Below, piece by piece: positions 18,813-28,128 of a stretch of DNA of 64,000 nucleotides. Where the stretch lies: positions 1 through 64,000 of the forward strand of contig CAJUSW010000002.1 in the NCBI GenBank assembly GCA_910589485.1, written 5' to 3'. This DNA comes from an uncultured Duncaniella sp. GTDB lineage: Bacteria > Bacteroidota > Bacteroidia > Bacteroidales > Muribaculaceae. The notes below the pieces were generated by a model. It was given only the letters and a program-made list of their open reading frames with translations, made no database searches and was not told where the DNA came from. The position numbers were made by a program, and so were the translations under genes. The stretch's first letter is position 1, and each line of letters starts with the position of its first letter.

Positions 18813-19397
18813 TCACATCGCCTTTTCAAGCATGCCGGCAGAGGATAGCATCGCTATCAGCTCGGCTGTGGATATATCTCCGAGCTTGGCCCGTAACAAG
18901 GAGATAAGCCTCTCCTTACGTTTCTTCACCGTAATCTCGGCGATATCAAGCAGATGCGCTATCTCAGCATTCCTCAATCCCTGCTCAAAGCTCATCTCGA
19001 ACACCTCCCTGTATATTTCAGGAAGCGTGTCGATGGCCGCATACAGCGTGTCGAGCGTCTCCTGGCGTATCATCTCGTGAGAGATGTCACGCTCCTCTCC
19101 CGCTCCGGCCTCTCCGCTACCGGCATATGTAGAACACACGTCATGGTGCCTCACCACTTTCAGCGCACGGTTTCTCACGCTCTGTATCAGATAGGAACGC
19201 CAATGGAAAGCATCCTCGAGGCGCGATCGGTTGGTGTAGGTGGCCATCACGGCATCCTGCACACAATCCTCGGCAAGATAGGCAAGCTCCTCGCCGAGCA
19301 CAGCCGCCGCATAGCGCAACAGGCCGGGATACATCACGTCATAAAGCGGATGCATCTTGCCTTTAATAAAAGCCCGGTATATAGGAGTATAATCCAT
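18813..19397 (-). CDS. ECF RNA polymerase sigma factor (FecI-like, Bacteroidetes SusC-type)
   Basis: Extracytoplasmic-function sigma factor of 194 residues. Sigma-70 region 2 (LAEDCVQDAVMATY, HWRSYLIQSVRNRAL) and region 4 helix-turn-helix (LPEIYREVFEMSFEQGLRNAEIA...ITVKKRKERLI) are both visible. I place the start at ATG 19397. The reading frame stays open to a GTG at 19439, but that stretch contains the gene's own -7 box TACTTTTG (19419-19426). It is divergent from the FecR anti-sigma gene and next to a SusC with an STN domain. That is the standard layout for trans-envelope activation of the SusCD operon. Confidence 0.92.
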   Translation of the reverse strand: MDYTPIYRAFIKGKMHPLYDVMYPGLLRYAAAVLGEELAYLAEDCVQDAVMATYTNRSRLEDAFHWRSYLIQSVRNRALKVVRHHDVCSTYAGSGEAGAGEERDISHEMIRQETLDTLYAAIDTLPEIYREVFEMSFEQGLRNAEIAHLLDIAEITVKKRKERLISLLRAKLGDISTAELIAMLSSAGMLEKAM

Positions 19398-19418
19398 CTT
19401 GTCGCATATATTCAGCGA

Positions 19419-19426
19419 CAAAAGTA
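19419..19426 (-). promoter_or_regulatory. -7 box of the ECF sigma gene
   Basis: TACTTTTG on the minus strand, 21 nt before ATG 19397. No TTTG lies at the standard -33 spacing. Confidence 0.4.
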
Positions 19427-19525
19427 GTAAAAATTCCACAAAAACGCATTTTCACAAAAAAAATATGCTTTTTCTGTTATACTTATCGCCGGTCAAGGGG
19501 TATTAGTATCAAAACCGCCCACACC

Positions 19526-20674
19526 ATGCATCCACAGATAAGCAGACTCATATACCGCAGCATCCTCGGCACCATCTCGGAGGCCGAGAAAGCCGAGCTC
19601 GACGAATGGATGAACGCTCATCCCGACAACGCCGAGCTCGTGTCGCGGCTCCATGACCCAGTATATCTCGAGAAGGAGCGCAAATTCCGTCGCAAAGTCG
19701 ACACCCGTCGTCCTGCCGCCGACATGCAGCGGCGCGTCAACGCCATGAAAGCGCGTCGTGTGGCCATCCTTTCAGGATGCGCGGCCGCTGTGTGTGCCCT
19801 CATCTGGTGTGCCACCCTGCTTTTCCGCGGATCCATGGCTCCCGTATCCGTGACTGCTCCTGTGGCCCACGACATCGTTATCGACAGCATAAAGCCGGGC
19901 CGCCCCGTAGCAAAAATGGTGACCCCTACCGGCGCGACAGTCACCCTCGACAGCCTCAATATAGCCGCCATGCCTGTCGATGCCACCATGCCCGTATCGG
20001 CCAAAGTCCCCGTGACGGCCCCCGAGCAATTGTGTCTCGATGTGCCACGTGGCGGTGAGTTCAAGATAGTGCTCTCCGACTCCACCGTGGTGTGGCTCAA
20101 CTCCGAATCCCAGCTACGGTTCCCCGAGACCTTCGCGGCCAACGAACGCCGTGTGAGCATATCGGGCGAAGCATATTTCGAGGTGAAAAAGGATCCCTCA
20201 CGGCCATTCTACGTAGAGAGCGCCGGACAGGTGGTGCAGGTCTACGGTACGCGGTTTGACATCAAGGCCTACCCCGATGAGGAGACCGTCTACACCACTC
20301 TCGAGGAAGGTTGCATCTCTCTGCGCAGGCTCGACCACCATGGCGGAGAACTGTTCCTCGTCCCGGGCCAGCAGGCGCTGTACAATCTTGCCGAAAGCGA
20401 TGTGGAGATGAAAGAGGTCAAGACCTCGGTGATAACCGGTTGGAGGCACGGACGATTCGTATTCGAGGAGCAGACCCTCGCCAGCATCATGCGCGACCTG
20501 AGCCGATGGTACGACTTCGAGTATGAGATCACCGATCCGTCGCTTGAAAACGACGTGTTCCTCGGAAGCGTGCCACGCTACAGCGACTTCCGCAGCGTGA
20601 TATCGATACTCGAGAAGTGTGGCGACATCTCATTCTCAACCTCAGGCGACAAGGTGATCATCTCTCCCCGCTGA
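19526..20674 (+). CDS. FecR-family anti-sigma factor
   Basis: Inner-membrane anti-sigma factor of 382 residues. An N-terminal cytoplasmic part (about 1-77) would hold the ECF sigma factor. One membrane segment follows (VAILSGCAAAVCALIWCATL, about 78-97), then a periplasmic FecR domain (about 170-265, with VPRGGEFKIVLSDSTVVWLNS and GEAYFEV) and a C-terminal DUF4974-type domain (FEEQTLASIMRDLSRWYDFEYE). The STN domain of the SusC encoded next contacts such FecR domains when substrate binds. It is 53 bp upstream of susC, on the same strand. Confidence 0.94.
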   Translation: MHPQISRLIYRSILGTISEAEKAELDEWMNAHPDNAELVSRLHDPVYLEKERKFRRKVDTRRPAADMQRRVNAMKARRVAILSGCAAAVCALIWCATLLFRGSMAPVSVTAPVAHDIVIDSIKPGRPVAKMVTPTGATVTLDSLNIAAMPVDATMPVSAKVPVTAPEQLCLDVPRGGEFKIVLSDSTVVWLNSESQLRFPETFAANERRVSISGEAYFEVKKDPSRPFYVESAGQVVQVYGTRFDIKAYPDEETVYTTLEEGCISLRRLDHHGGELFLVPGQQALYNLAESDVEMKEVKTSVITGWRHGRFVFEEQTLASIMRDLSRWYDFEYEITDPSLENDVFLGSVPRYSDFRSVISILEKCGDISFSTSGDKVIISPR

Positions 20675-20727
20675 CAGCCACCTTATATATAATAGTAACC
20701 CCAATCATTACATAATACTTACCAAAC

Positions 20728-23700
20728 ATGAAAAAGAGCTTTTTTATCATCCTCCTCACGGCTCTTATGATGACACCGCTCGCAGCCATGGCACGCGACT
20801 TCAAGGTCACGTTCACCAACGACCGCGCCGAGGCCATCATCTCCAAGCTCGAAAAGGCTACCGGATATGAATTCGTATGCCGCAAAGAAGTAGTCAATGG
20901 AATAAAGCATCCCGCCGAGGGCTCCTACACAGCCTCATCGGTCAAGGACCTGCTCAACGAAGTGGTGCGTGGCGCCATGGGACTCGACTATGAGATAGTG
21001 GACAACACCGTTATCCTCCGCCTCCCCTCCAAGGATATCAAAGGGGGCGAGAAACGCACCCTCTCGGGACGTGTGCTCGATGACCGTGGCGAACCTCTGC
21101 CCGGCGCTTACGTCCATATCGAGGGTTCGACTGTGGGTGCGGCCACCGATATTGACGGAAATTTCGAGTTCACCTCATCGGCCCCCTACAACTACACTCT
21201 CCTCGTGAGCTATGTGGGCATGAAGCCCAGGGAAACTGTCATAACCCCCTCCACACGTTTCCCACTCACCATAAAGATGGAGACCAACTATGCCCTGATG
21301 GATGAGGTTGTGGTCACCGGCTATCAGAACCTCAAACGCGAGAACGCCACCGGAGCCTATCAGACCATCACTGCCGACGACATTCAGCGCCGGTACTCCT
21401 CATCGGTCACCGACAACCTCGAGGGGCAGGTACCCGGTCTCGTGATCTACAACAATGGTATTAAGGACGGCGAGGATGCCATGACCATCCGTGGCACCGG
21501 ATCCTTCCAAGCTGTGACAAAACCGCTGGTTGTGGTCGACGGACTTCCCATCGAGGGCGGCATAGAGACCGTAAATCCCTATGACATACAGAACATAACC
21601 GTCCTCAAGGATGCCGCCGCGGCTTCGATCTACGGCGCCCGTGCTTCCAACGGTATCATCGTGATCACCACCAAGCAGGCTGTTGACGAGCGTGTGTCGA
21701 TCGACTTCAACACCGACATTACCGTCACTGAACGCCAGAAGTACGACAACATGGGATGGGCCTCCTCGTCCGAGCTTCTCGAACTGGAGCAATATCAGTT
21801 CAACTCCATCCTCAACAACAGCGACCGCTCGTTCTATAACGAGATGATGAACCGCTGGAACGACAACCGCACCCACAATTTCAGCCCGGCCCTGAAACTT
21901 CTCGTGAGAAATCACCTCGGCGAGCTGTCCGACTCCGACCTCAACAGCCAATTCTCCGAAATGGGCCGCAACGACTACCGCAAGGAGTGGCGCGATGCCA
22001 TGACCACCACCGATGTGCTCCAGCAGTACAACCTCGCCCTGCGTCTGCGCAGCAAGAATCTGCAATCGAGTGTCGTAGTCAACTACAAGCGCGACAACAT
22101 GGGCCGTGTGCGCGAGCACAACGATGCCATCACGTTCAAGTACCGTGGCGACCTGAAGCTCGCCAAGTGGGTCGACATGGCCTTCGGTGTGAATGTGATC
22201 AGCGAGCGCTCCAAGACCCGCCCCACAAGCGTCTACGGCTATCTCGGCCAGAACTCGTTCCGCCCCTACGAGACTATGTACAACCCCGACGGCTCGCTCA
22301 AGCGCATGCAGGCCGGCATAGACCCCGACCTGGAGGTCCTGCAGGATCCCTACAACGAGCTTAAGGATGTGACGTTCAATCTCATGAACGAGCGCAACCT
22401 CAACTGGCAACGTGACCGCCGCACAAATATCCGCACATTCCTCAACGGCACCTTCAAGATACTCCCCGGCTGGACCGCTTCGGGCTTCTTCCAGTATGAG
22501 GACATCTACTACAAAAGCGACGTGCTCACCCACGCCGACTCCTACGAGATGCGCCGTCTCTACAACCTCTATTCCGGCATGACCACCGTGCTCACCGAGG
22601 ATTATGATGAGGACTGGAACCCCATCCTCGTCCCCTCCCAGGAACTTGTACACCATATTCCCAACGGCGGTATGCTCGAGACCTTGACCAACGAAGGGGC
22701 TTTCTACACTTTCCGTGCACAGACCCAGTATGCCACCACATTGTTTGACAAGCACGACATCGACTTCCTCGGCGGTTTTGAATTCCGCGAGACTCACGAA
22801 AAGGCCTACAGCAATCTCCTGATGGGATATGACGAGCAGACCCAGATGCACAGCACCGGCATGGTCAACTGGAGCGATATCCGCGACGCTTTCGGCTCGG
22901 CTTCGATCCTCGGTAGCGACTACACCATGATGGGCGCACCCGACTGGGAAAACGGTTTCCGTCCCTCCGATGTGCTCCACCGCTTCTATTCGATCTATTT
23001 CACAGGCAATTATGTGTATGACAACCGCTATGCCCTCTCCGGATCGTGGCGTATCGACAAGACCGACCTGTTCGGTGCCGATCCCGAGTTCCGTGGCCGT
23101 CCGTTATGGTCGGTGGGAGCGTCATGGAATGCTCACAACGAAGCGTTCCTCCGCGACGTGAAATGGCTCAATGCCCTCAAGCCGCGCGTCAGCTACGGTC
23201 TGACCGGCAACATCGACTCCTCTGTGTCCTCGTTCATGACAGCCACAATAGGCATCAACTGGAACAATGGAGATAAGAACGCATGGCTCGACACCCCGCC
23301 CAACGAACAGCTCCGCTGGGAGAAAACCTCGACCTGGAATGTCGGCGTTGACTTCTCGCTCTTGAATTACCGCCTCAACGGCTCGCTCGACTATTACCGC
23401 AAGAACGGTTCCGACCTGCTCACACTCACCGATCTTGATGTCACCACCGGCTGGACTCAGCTCACCATCAACAATGGCGAGATGGTCAACGACGGTATCG
23501 AGCTGCAGCTCTCGGGACGCATCATCGAGCCTAAGGGCCGCAACTCGCTCGGAGTGCGCGCAAGCATGAACTTCTCCTACAATAACAACAAGGTCACCAA
23601 GGTGAATCACCGCTCGCCCGACGGATACACCGAACTCCTCTCCACCACTCTCCACGAGGGCTACCCCATACATTCGCTCTTCTCCTACGAGTTTGCCGGA

Positions 23701-24321
23701 CTGGAACGCAACGGCAACAACACCACCTACACCTGGCGTGACCGCGAGGGCAACGTGCACAATTCCAACCTGTACAGCTCCGATTTCACCCCCGAAGAAG
23801 CCATCTACAGCGGATCGCTCGACCCGAAATATATCGCCTCGTTCATCCCCGAGATCTCTTACGGAGGATTCACCCTCTCGGCCATGATGAGCTACTACGG
23901 CGGTCACAAGATGCGCGCCGATACTGACCGGTGGAGCAGCTATGGCGACTGGTCAGGCTATCCGGGCTACGCGCTCTCGTCCGACCTCGATTTCTGGCGC
24001 AACGGCGAGGATCTCTCCATTGTCCCCAACGGCTATCTCGGTGGCACTAACATCAACGGCACCTACCAGTATGCAAGCTGCAACGTAATGGCCGCCGACT
24101 ACTTGAAAGTGCGCAACGTGGTGCTCTCCTATCTGTTCCCCTCCACGCTCACCCGCAAAATCGGCATCAACGAACTGCGTCTGCGCCTGCAGATGAACAA
24201 TGTGGCTACATGGGCCCGCAACAACCTCGGCCTCGACCCCGAAGCTGTCAACCCCGTCACCGGAGAGAACCTCACCAGGACTCCCCGCAGCTACACCTTC
24301 AGCCTCTTCCTTAACCTCTAA
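20728..24321 (+). CDS. SusC/RagA-family TonB-dependent transporter with STN signalling domain
   Basis: Outer-membrane active transporter of 1197 residues. Order of parts: signal peptide (1-22, ending AAMA), secretin/TonB short N-terminal domain (about 40-95), carboxypeptidase-regulatory-like beta-sandwich (about 113-190, LSGRVLDDRGEPLPGAYV), SusC signature MDEVVVTGY near 198, plug domain (about 205-320, GASIYGARASNGIIVITTK... region) and the 22-strand barrel to the C-terminus ending SLFLNL. The STN domain marks a signal-transducing transporter that talks to the FecR/ECF pair upstream. It forms a pair with the SusD gene 17 bp downstream. No glycosidase is next to it, so a carbohydrate substrate is not implied. 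Confidence 0.96.
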   Translation: MKKSFFIILLTALMMTPLAAMARDFKVTFTNDRAEAIISKLEKATGYEFVCRKEVVNGIKHPAEGSYTASSVKDLLNEVVRGAMGLDYEIVDNTVILRLPSKDIKGGEKRTLSGRVLDDRGEPLPGAYVHIEGSTVGAATDIDGNFEFTSSAPYNYTLLVSYVGMKPRETVITPSTRFPLTIKMETNYALMDEVVVTGYQNLKRENATGAYQTITADDIQRRYSSSVTDNLEGQVPGLVIYNNGIKDGEDAMTIRGTGSFQAVTKPLVVVDGLPIEGGIETVNPYDIQNITVLKDAAAASIYGARASNGIIVITTKQAVDERVSIDFNTDITVTERQKYDNMGWASSSELLELEQYQFNSILNNSDRSFYNEMMNRWNDNRTHNFSPALKLLVRNHLGELSDSDLNSQFSEMGRNDYRKEWRDAMTTTDVLQQYNLALRLRSKNLQSSVVVNYKRDNMGRVREHNDAITFKYRGDLKLAKWVDMAFGVNVISERSKTRPTSVYGYLGQNSFRPYETMYNPDGSLKRMQAGIDPDLEVLQDPYNELKDVTFNLMNERNLNWQRDRRTNIRTFLNGTFKILPGWTASGFFQYEDIYYKSDVLTHADSYEMRRLYNLYSGMTTVLTEDYDEDWNPILVPSQELVHHIPNGGMLETLTNEGAFYTFRAQTQYATTLFDKHDIDFLGGFEFRETHEKAYSNLLMGYDEQTQMHSTGMVNWSDIRDAFGSASILGSDYTMMGAPDWENGFRPSDVLHRFYSIYFTGNYVYDNRYALSGSWRIDKTDLFGADPEFRGRPLWSVGASWNAHNEAFLRDVKWLNALKPRVSYGLTGNIDSSVSSFMTATIGINWNNGDKNAWLDTPPNEQLRWEKTSTWNVGVDFSLLNYRLNGSLDYYRKNGSDLLTLTDLDVTTGWTQLTINNGEMVNDGIELQLSGRIIEPKGRNSLGVRASMNFSYNNNKVTKVNHRSPDGYTELLSTTLHEGYPIHSLFSYEFAGLERNGNNTTYTWRDREGNVHNSNLYSSDFTPEEAIYSGSLDPKYIASFIPEISYGGFTLSAMMSYYGGHKMRADTDRWSSYGDWSGYPGYALSSDLDFWRNGEDLSIVPNGYLGGTNINGTYQYASCNVMAADYLKVRNVVLSYLFPSTLTRKIGINELRLRLQMNNVATWARNNLGLDPEAVNPVTGENLTRTPRSYTFSLFLNL

Positions 24322-24338
24322 CCCCACCCAAGCCCCAC

Positions 24339-25742
24339 ATGAATAAATATATATCATCCCTCCTGATAGGAGCCATGGCTATTCTGGCCACCTCATCGTG
24401 CGAAGATAGCCTTGACATCACCCCCAAGGGGAAAACAATCCTCGATACCGTCGACGACCTCGAGTTGTTGCTCAACCAGGAATTCTCATTCAACACCAAT
24501 CCGGCCGTCGACCTGGGACTCGTCACCAACGAGATAGTGGCCATGTACGAGACCGTCCCCTCCACCATGTCCAACCGCAACTCGCTCTCCTATGCTTACC
24601 TTGCCTACGACGAGACCGTGAACCGTGCCGAGCTGGCCACCACCGACGACCGCTACGCCACCCTCTACAGCATGATCAACTACATGAACGTGATCATCGA
24701 GAAGCTGGACGACGCCCGCGGTGACGAGACTCAGAAAGTGAGAGTGGAAGCCGAAGCCCACATGCTGAGGGCCTATTTCCACTATCTCCTGGTCAACATC
24801 TATGCCGGACAGTATGACCCGGCCACCGCTTCCTCCCTGGGGGGCATAGCATATGTCGACAACACCAATTCGGGCGAGATCAAGCAGAAACTCACGGTGG
24901 CTCAGGTGTATGACCGCATACTTCAGGATTGCGACGAGTCCTACATATCGTCGCTCTACGATAAGCACGCCAACTCCTCGCGCATCGACAAGGCTTTCGG
25001 ATATGCCGTCAGGGCCAAGGTGTTCTTCCAGATGAAGAATTATGACGAGGCCGCCCGCCAGGCCCTCAAAGCCATCGAGATTAACGGCCGTGTCGAGGAC
25101 CGTTCCACCTGCAAGGACTTCGGCAGCTGGATGCTTTCGAGCGACGCTCCCAATCAGTATTTCCATGCGTTGGCCGGTATGCGTCTGTGTCCCGCCATGA
25201 TCACCATCTCGCGCGAGATGAGCACCATGTTCGAGCCGGGTGACTATGTTAAGGATTTCACCTCAGGATGGAGCGAGATCATGGGACAGATGCGTGGCGG
25301 ACTCACCGAAACGGTGTGCTACACCGATTTCGGCGCCCAGCAGAACGTCTACGGCCTACGTGCCGAGCAGATGTACTACATAGCCGGCGAGTCCTACATA
25401 CGTCTCGGAGAGATCCGCAAGGGACTCGACTACATCGACCGCGTGAGGGTGAAACGTATCGACAGCTTCACATCCTACACCTCGATGTACGATCAGGCCG
25501 CCATGAGCGAAGCCGAGGCGATGGCTCTGCTCCAGAAAGCCAAGCGCATCGAGTTCATCGGCTCCTATGACACCTTCTTTGACTGCAAACGCTGGAATTC
25601 CGAGACAGCCTACCGCCACTCCATCACCAAGGATCTGGGCGATTACGGCACTTTCACCATCTCGCCCGACTCCCCGCTGTGGATTATGCCGTTCCCGGCC
25701 AACGCCACCCGATTTAACCCTACTCTGACTCAGAACTATTGA
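24339..25742 (+). CDS. SusD/RagB-family outer-membrane lipoprotein
   Basis: Surface lipoprotein of 467 residues that caps the SusC barrel and binds substrate. The lipobox is LATSSC (Cys21), followed by EDSLDITPKGK, which is typical of SusD N-termini. Helical TPR-like repeats follow (AEAHMLRAYFHYLLVNIYAG; VFFQMKNYDEAARQALKAI), and the C-terminal SusD segment has ERIEF-like KAKRIEFIGSYDTFFDCKRW. It lies between susC (17 bp) and the TlpA-type gene (7 bp), so the three are one operon. Confidence 0.94.
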   Translation: MNKYISSLLIGAMAILATSSCEDSLDITPKGKTILDTVDDLELLLNQEFSFNTNPAVDLGLVTNEIVAMYETVPSTMSNRNSLSYAYLAYDETVNRAELATTDDRYATLYSMINYMNVIIEKLDDARGDETQKVRVEAEAHMLRAYFHYLLVNIYAGQYDPATASSLGGIAYVDNTNSGEIKQKLTVAQVYDRILQDCDESYISSLYDKHANSSRIDKAFGYAVRAKVFFQMKNYDEAARQALKAIEINGRVEDRSTCKDFGSWMLSSDAPNQYFHALAGMRLCPAMITISREMSTMFEPGDYVKDFTSGWSEIMGQMRGGLTETVCYTDFGAQQNVYGLRAEQMYYIAGESYIRLGEIRKGLDYIDRVRVKRIDSFTSYTSMYDQAAMSEAEAMALLQKAKRIEFIGSYDTFFDCKRWNSETAYRHSITKDLGDYGTFTISPDSPLWIMPFPANATRFNPTLTQNY

Positions 25743-25749
25743 ATCGGTC

Positions 25750-27162
25750 ATGAAACATATCACTCATCTCTACACACTCATCTTTCTCCTTCTAATGAGC
25801 GCATGTAACAACGTTGCCCACCATCACCCGATGGTAGAGTTCAACGTGTCCCCCGACATTAACCAACAGATTGTCCTTAACTATTCCCCCTACAATGACG
25901 ACCTCGACCGGCAATCGGTAGTGATCGAGCCCGACTCGGCAGGCCATGCCACATTCAACGTCCCGCTCCCCGAGGGCATAAGTGCCTTTGACGCCACATT
26001 ATATGTAGGCAAGCAACCCTATGGACTCCGTGCCGAGGCGGGAGAGACACTGAATGTCGACATCGCTGACAACGGCTCCGGAGAGATCTCCGTCACATTC
26101 TCCGGCAAGAACGCGGCTGTCAGCGATCTGCTCTCAGCCACCGTCAACGGTGTGGACCTCCGTCCCTACTTCCCGTTGGGCTCCGATTCAGTGCGTCCGC
26201 TCCCACAGATACTTCAGGCCATCGACAATGAGACCGCCGGATACTCCGGAATGATCAACGCCATAGCCGACACCGCCGATCGCAGTTATTATTCCAGCCT
26301 GATATCACGCCGGGCCGACTTGGCCAAGACCACCGTGATGAGGATATACTCCAACAATATATCCTCCCAACCGGTGGATTCACTCCCCGAATATCAGGCC
26401 ATAATGTCGTCGATCAACCCCGACGACGAGATCGACGTGCGGTCAGGTCTCTATTCACTCTGGCTCTATGACAAGCACCCCAAGCAGGATACCGACGATA
26501 ATACGGAATACTTCATCTCGGTGATGGAGCTCATCGACAGTGTGATGCAGAATTCCGTCAACCGGCGCATCGCATTGAATGACGCCGCCAACAACTTCCT
26601 CTCATTCATAGGAATGCCCAAGGAGGAACTTCTGAAATTCGGCTCGGCCTTCGCCGGTCATGCCGCCGGTTACCCCGACCTTGCGACCAAGACCGATGCG
26701 AGAATCAAGGAGCTGTGCCAGGTCATATCCGAGGGCGAGCGGTTGCCGTTTGATCCCGAGATGGAGACTCCCGAGGGTGGCCTCGTGAATCTTTCCAGCC
26801 TGTATGGCAAACTGCTCTACATCGATGTGTGGGCCACATGGTGCGGTCCATGCTGTGCCGAGATCCCCCATATGGCCAACCTGTACGACCGTTTCCGGAA
26901 CAATCCCGGCATAGAACTGGTGAGCATTTCGGTCGACGAGGACCGCGACGCATGGCTTGCCAAACTGAAAAAGGATCGACCCGCATGGAAGCAATACCGC
27001 CTGTCAGCTGAAGAAAACGCCAAATTCTCCCGCGCATTGAATATCAACGGCATCCCCCGCTTCCTGATTATCGCGCCCGACGGAACATTCAAGCACACAT
27101 TCGCTCCACGGCCTTCCGACAAGGAGACAACCGCATTGCTGAACGGATTGCTTGAAAAGTGA
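25750..27162 (+). CDS. TlpA-type thioredoxin-fold lipoprotein
   Basis: Exported redox protein of 470 residues with lipobox LLMSAC (Cys18). About 250 residues of N-terminal domain are unassigned, with a beta-rich first part (40-120). The C-terminal thioredoxin-like domain (about 335-470) has the active site WCGPC at 364-368, directly followed by another Cys369, and the cis-Pro loop NGIPRFLII. The family transfers electrons or reduces disulfides outside the cytoplasm. It ends the ECF/FecR/SusCD operon, 7 bp after susD. That replaces the glycosidases found in sugar loci and hints at a peptide, metal or thiol-containing substrate. Confidence 0.9.
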   Translation: MKHITHLYTLIFLLLMSACNNVAHHHPMVEFNVSPDINQQIVLNYSPYNDDLDRQSVVIEPDSAGHATFNVPLPEGISAFDATLYVGKQPYGLRAEAGETLNVDIADNGSGEISVTFSGKNAAVSDLLSATVNGVDLRPYFPLGSDSVRPLPQILQAIDNETAGYSGMINAIADTADRSYYSSLISRRADLAKTTVMRIYSNNISSQPVDSLPEYQAIMSSINPDDEIDVRSGLYSLWLYDKHPKQDTDDNTEYFISVMELIDSVMQNSVNRRIALNDAANNFLSFIGMPKEELLKFGSAFAGHAAGYPDLATKTDARIKELCQVISEGERLPFDPEMETPEGGLVNLSSLYGKLLYIDVWATWCGPCCAEIPHMANLYDRFRNNPGIELVSISVDEDRDAWLAKLKKDRPAWKQYRLSAEENAKFSRALNINGIPRFLIIAPDGTFKHTFAPRPSDKETTALLNGLLEK

Positions 27163-27385
27163 CACTTGGAGTGTGTGCCCATTGGTAATCGCATCTGACT
27201 AACTCTAAGCGATTTATCCACACCCCTTATATCCAATCTTATTGCTTCACATAGTTTATTGTGTATGTTATATATGATGTATCTGGACATGGTTCATATA
27301 CTTATGACTAATTGATTGATATTGCACTTATTTTTACTCCTTTAATTTCACTGAGTTGACTTTGGATGATAGTAGTTATATATTG

Positions 27386-27410
27386 GCCCGGGATCTCCCG
27401 GGCTTTTTTT
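27386..27410 (+). terminator. Terminator of the SusCD-TlpA operon
   Basis: GCCCGGGA and TCCCGGGC form a G/C-rich stem directly followed by seven T residues, a classical rho-independent terminator about 225 nt after the TlpA-type gene. Confidence 0.85.
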
Positions 27411-27486
27411 GTTTATCATGACCCACATTTTGACTTCCAAAGTTCTGATTATATCCCGCGGACACCCCATCTTTTCGGGTCTCAGG

Positions 27487-27518
27487 ATTGTTTATATTGA
27501 TATTAATGTGTATATTTG
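27487..27518 (+). promoter_or_regulatory. Promoter of the HipB-like gene
   Basis: ATTG (27487-27490), 20 nt, TATATTTG (27511-27518), then 28 nt to the ATG at 27547. Confidence 0.55.
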
Positions 27519-27546
27519 CAAGTGATAATATTTAGATAGTATCTAT

Positions 27547-27903
27547 ATGAATTACCCGGAAAGTAACAACATGTTAGCTCTATTGGAAAGCCTTATGCCT
27601 CCCGATTCCGGCGACATTGCCATGCAGATTGCCGGCGATTTCAAGAAACGTCGCATCGAGAAGAATCTCACCCGGCGCGACATCGCCGAGCGCTCCGGCG
27701 TATCCATAAGCAACATCGCACGCTTCGAGCAGAAAGGTCTGATCTCGCTCGGAAACCTCATCGAGATAGCCATAGTGCTGAACTACACTTCCGAGATAAA
27801 ATCGGTGTTCTCGCAACCTAAATACTCCACCATGGAGGAACTGACCCAGATACGCCGCAACACCGGCAAAAAGAAAGCCTACCACACCCCCTCCAAGTCA
27901 TGA
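27547..27903 (+). CDS. XRE-family regulator, HipB-like antitoxin
   Basis: Cytoplasmic DNA-binding protein of 118 residues. A helix-turn-helix of the XRE type spans about 24-75 (FKKRRIEKNLTRRDIAERSG, VSISNIARFEQKG). The C-terminal tail is basic (RRNTGKKKAYHTPSKS). In Bacteroidetes this gene type precedes hipA-type kinase genes and represses them. Here the following reading frame overlaps its stop (ATGA) and starts like the HipA N-terminal domain, but stops after 30 residues. The regulator itself looks intact and has a full promoter, so it may survive as a stand-alone repressor. Confidence 0.8.
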   Translation: MNYPESNNMLALLESLMPPDSGDIAMQIAGDFKKRRIEKNLTRRDIAERSGVSISNIARFEQKGLISLGNLIEIAIVLNYTSEIKSVFSQPKYSTMEELTQIRRNTGKKKAYHTPSKS

Positions 27904-27992
27904 TAAAAATAGGACGACTCACAGTGAGCTATCACAACGAGCGCGTGGGAGAACTCTCACTCTCCCCCGACAATCGCATGTGCACATTCTAA
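27900..27992 (+). pseudogene. Remnant of a hipA N-terminal domain gene
   Basis: A 30-residue frame overlapping the HipB-like stop by 4 nt. It reads MIKIGRLTVSYHNERVG then ELSLSPDNRMCTF and a TAA. The layout (beta strand, ERVGELSLSPDNR turn, aromatic residue) matches the first 25 or so residues of HipA N-terminal domains, where the next residues would be a Tyr-Asp. The stop comes exactly there. No kinase domain follows in any frame before the lipoprotein gene at 28129, so the toxin half seems deleted. Confidence 0.6.
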
Positions 27993-28079
27993 TCACTCAA
28001 TTATCACTAAATAATCACGCTCAACTCATTATTGAAGGGATTTACCATCAAAAAGTGGGTACTTGTGTTGATTTTTTAG

Positions 28080-28087
28080 TATTTTTG
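28080..28087 (+). promoter_or_regulatory. -7 box upstream of the Ig-like lipoprotein operon
   Basis: TATTTTTG followed 42 nt later by the ATG at 28129. TTG triplets at 28063 and 28068 are too close for a normal -33 element, so support is partial. Confidence 0.4.
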
Positions 28088-28128
28088 CAAGAATATAACC
28101 CCAAAAGAACTAAAAGACCCATTCTGAC

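Larger units (their letters stand above)
27163..27546 (+). other. Gap with operon terminator and hipB-like promoter
   Basis: No gene is seen in these 384 bp. The first 220 bp are A/T-rich and unremarkable. A strong terminator lies at 27386-27410 and the promoter of the regulator gene at 27487-27518. Confidence 0.5.
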
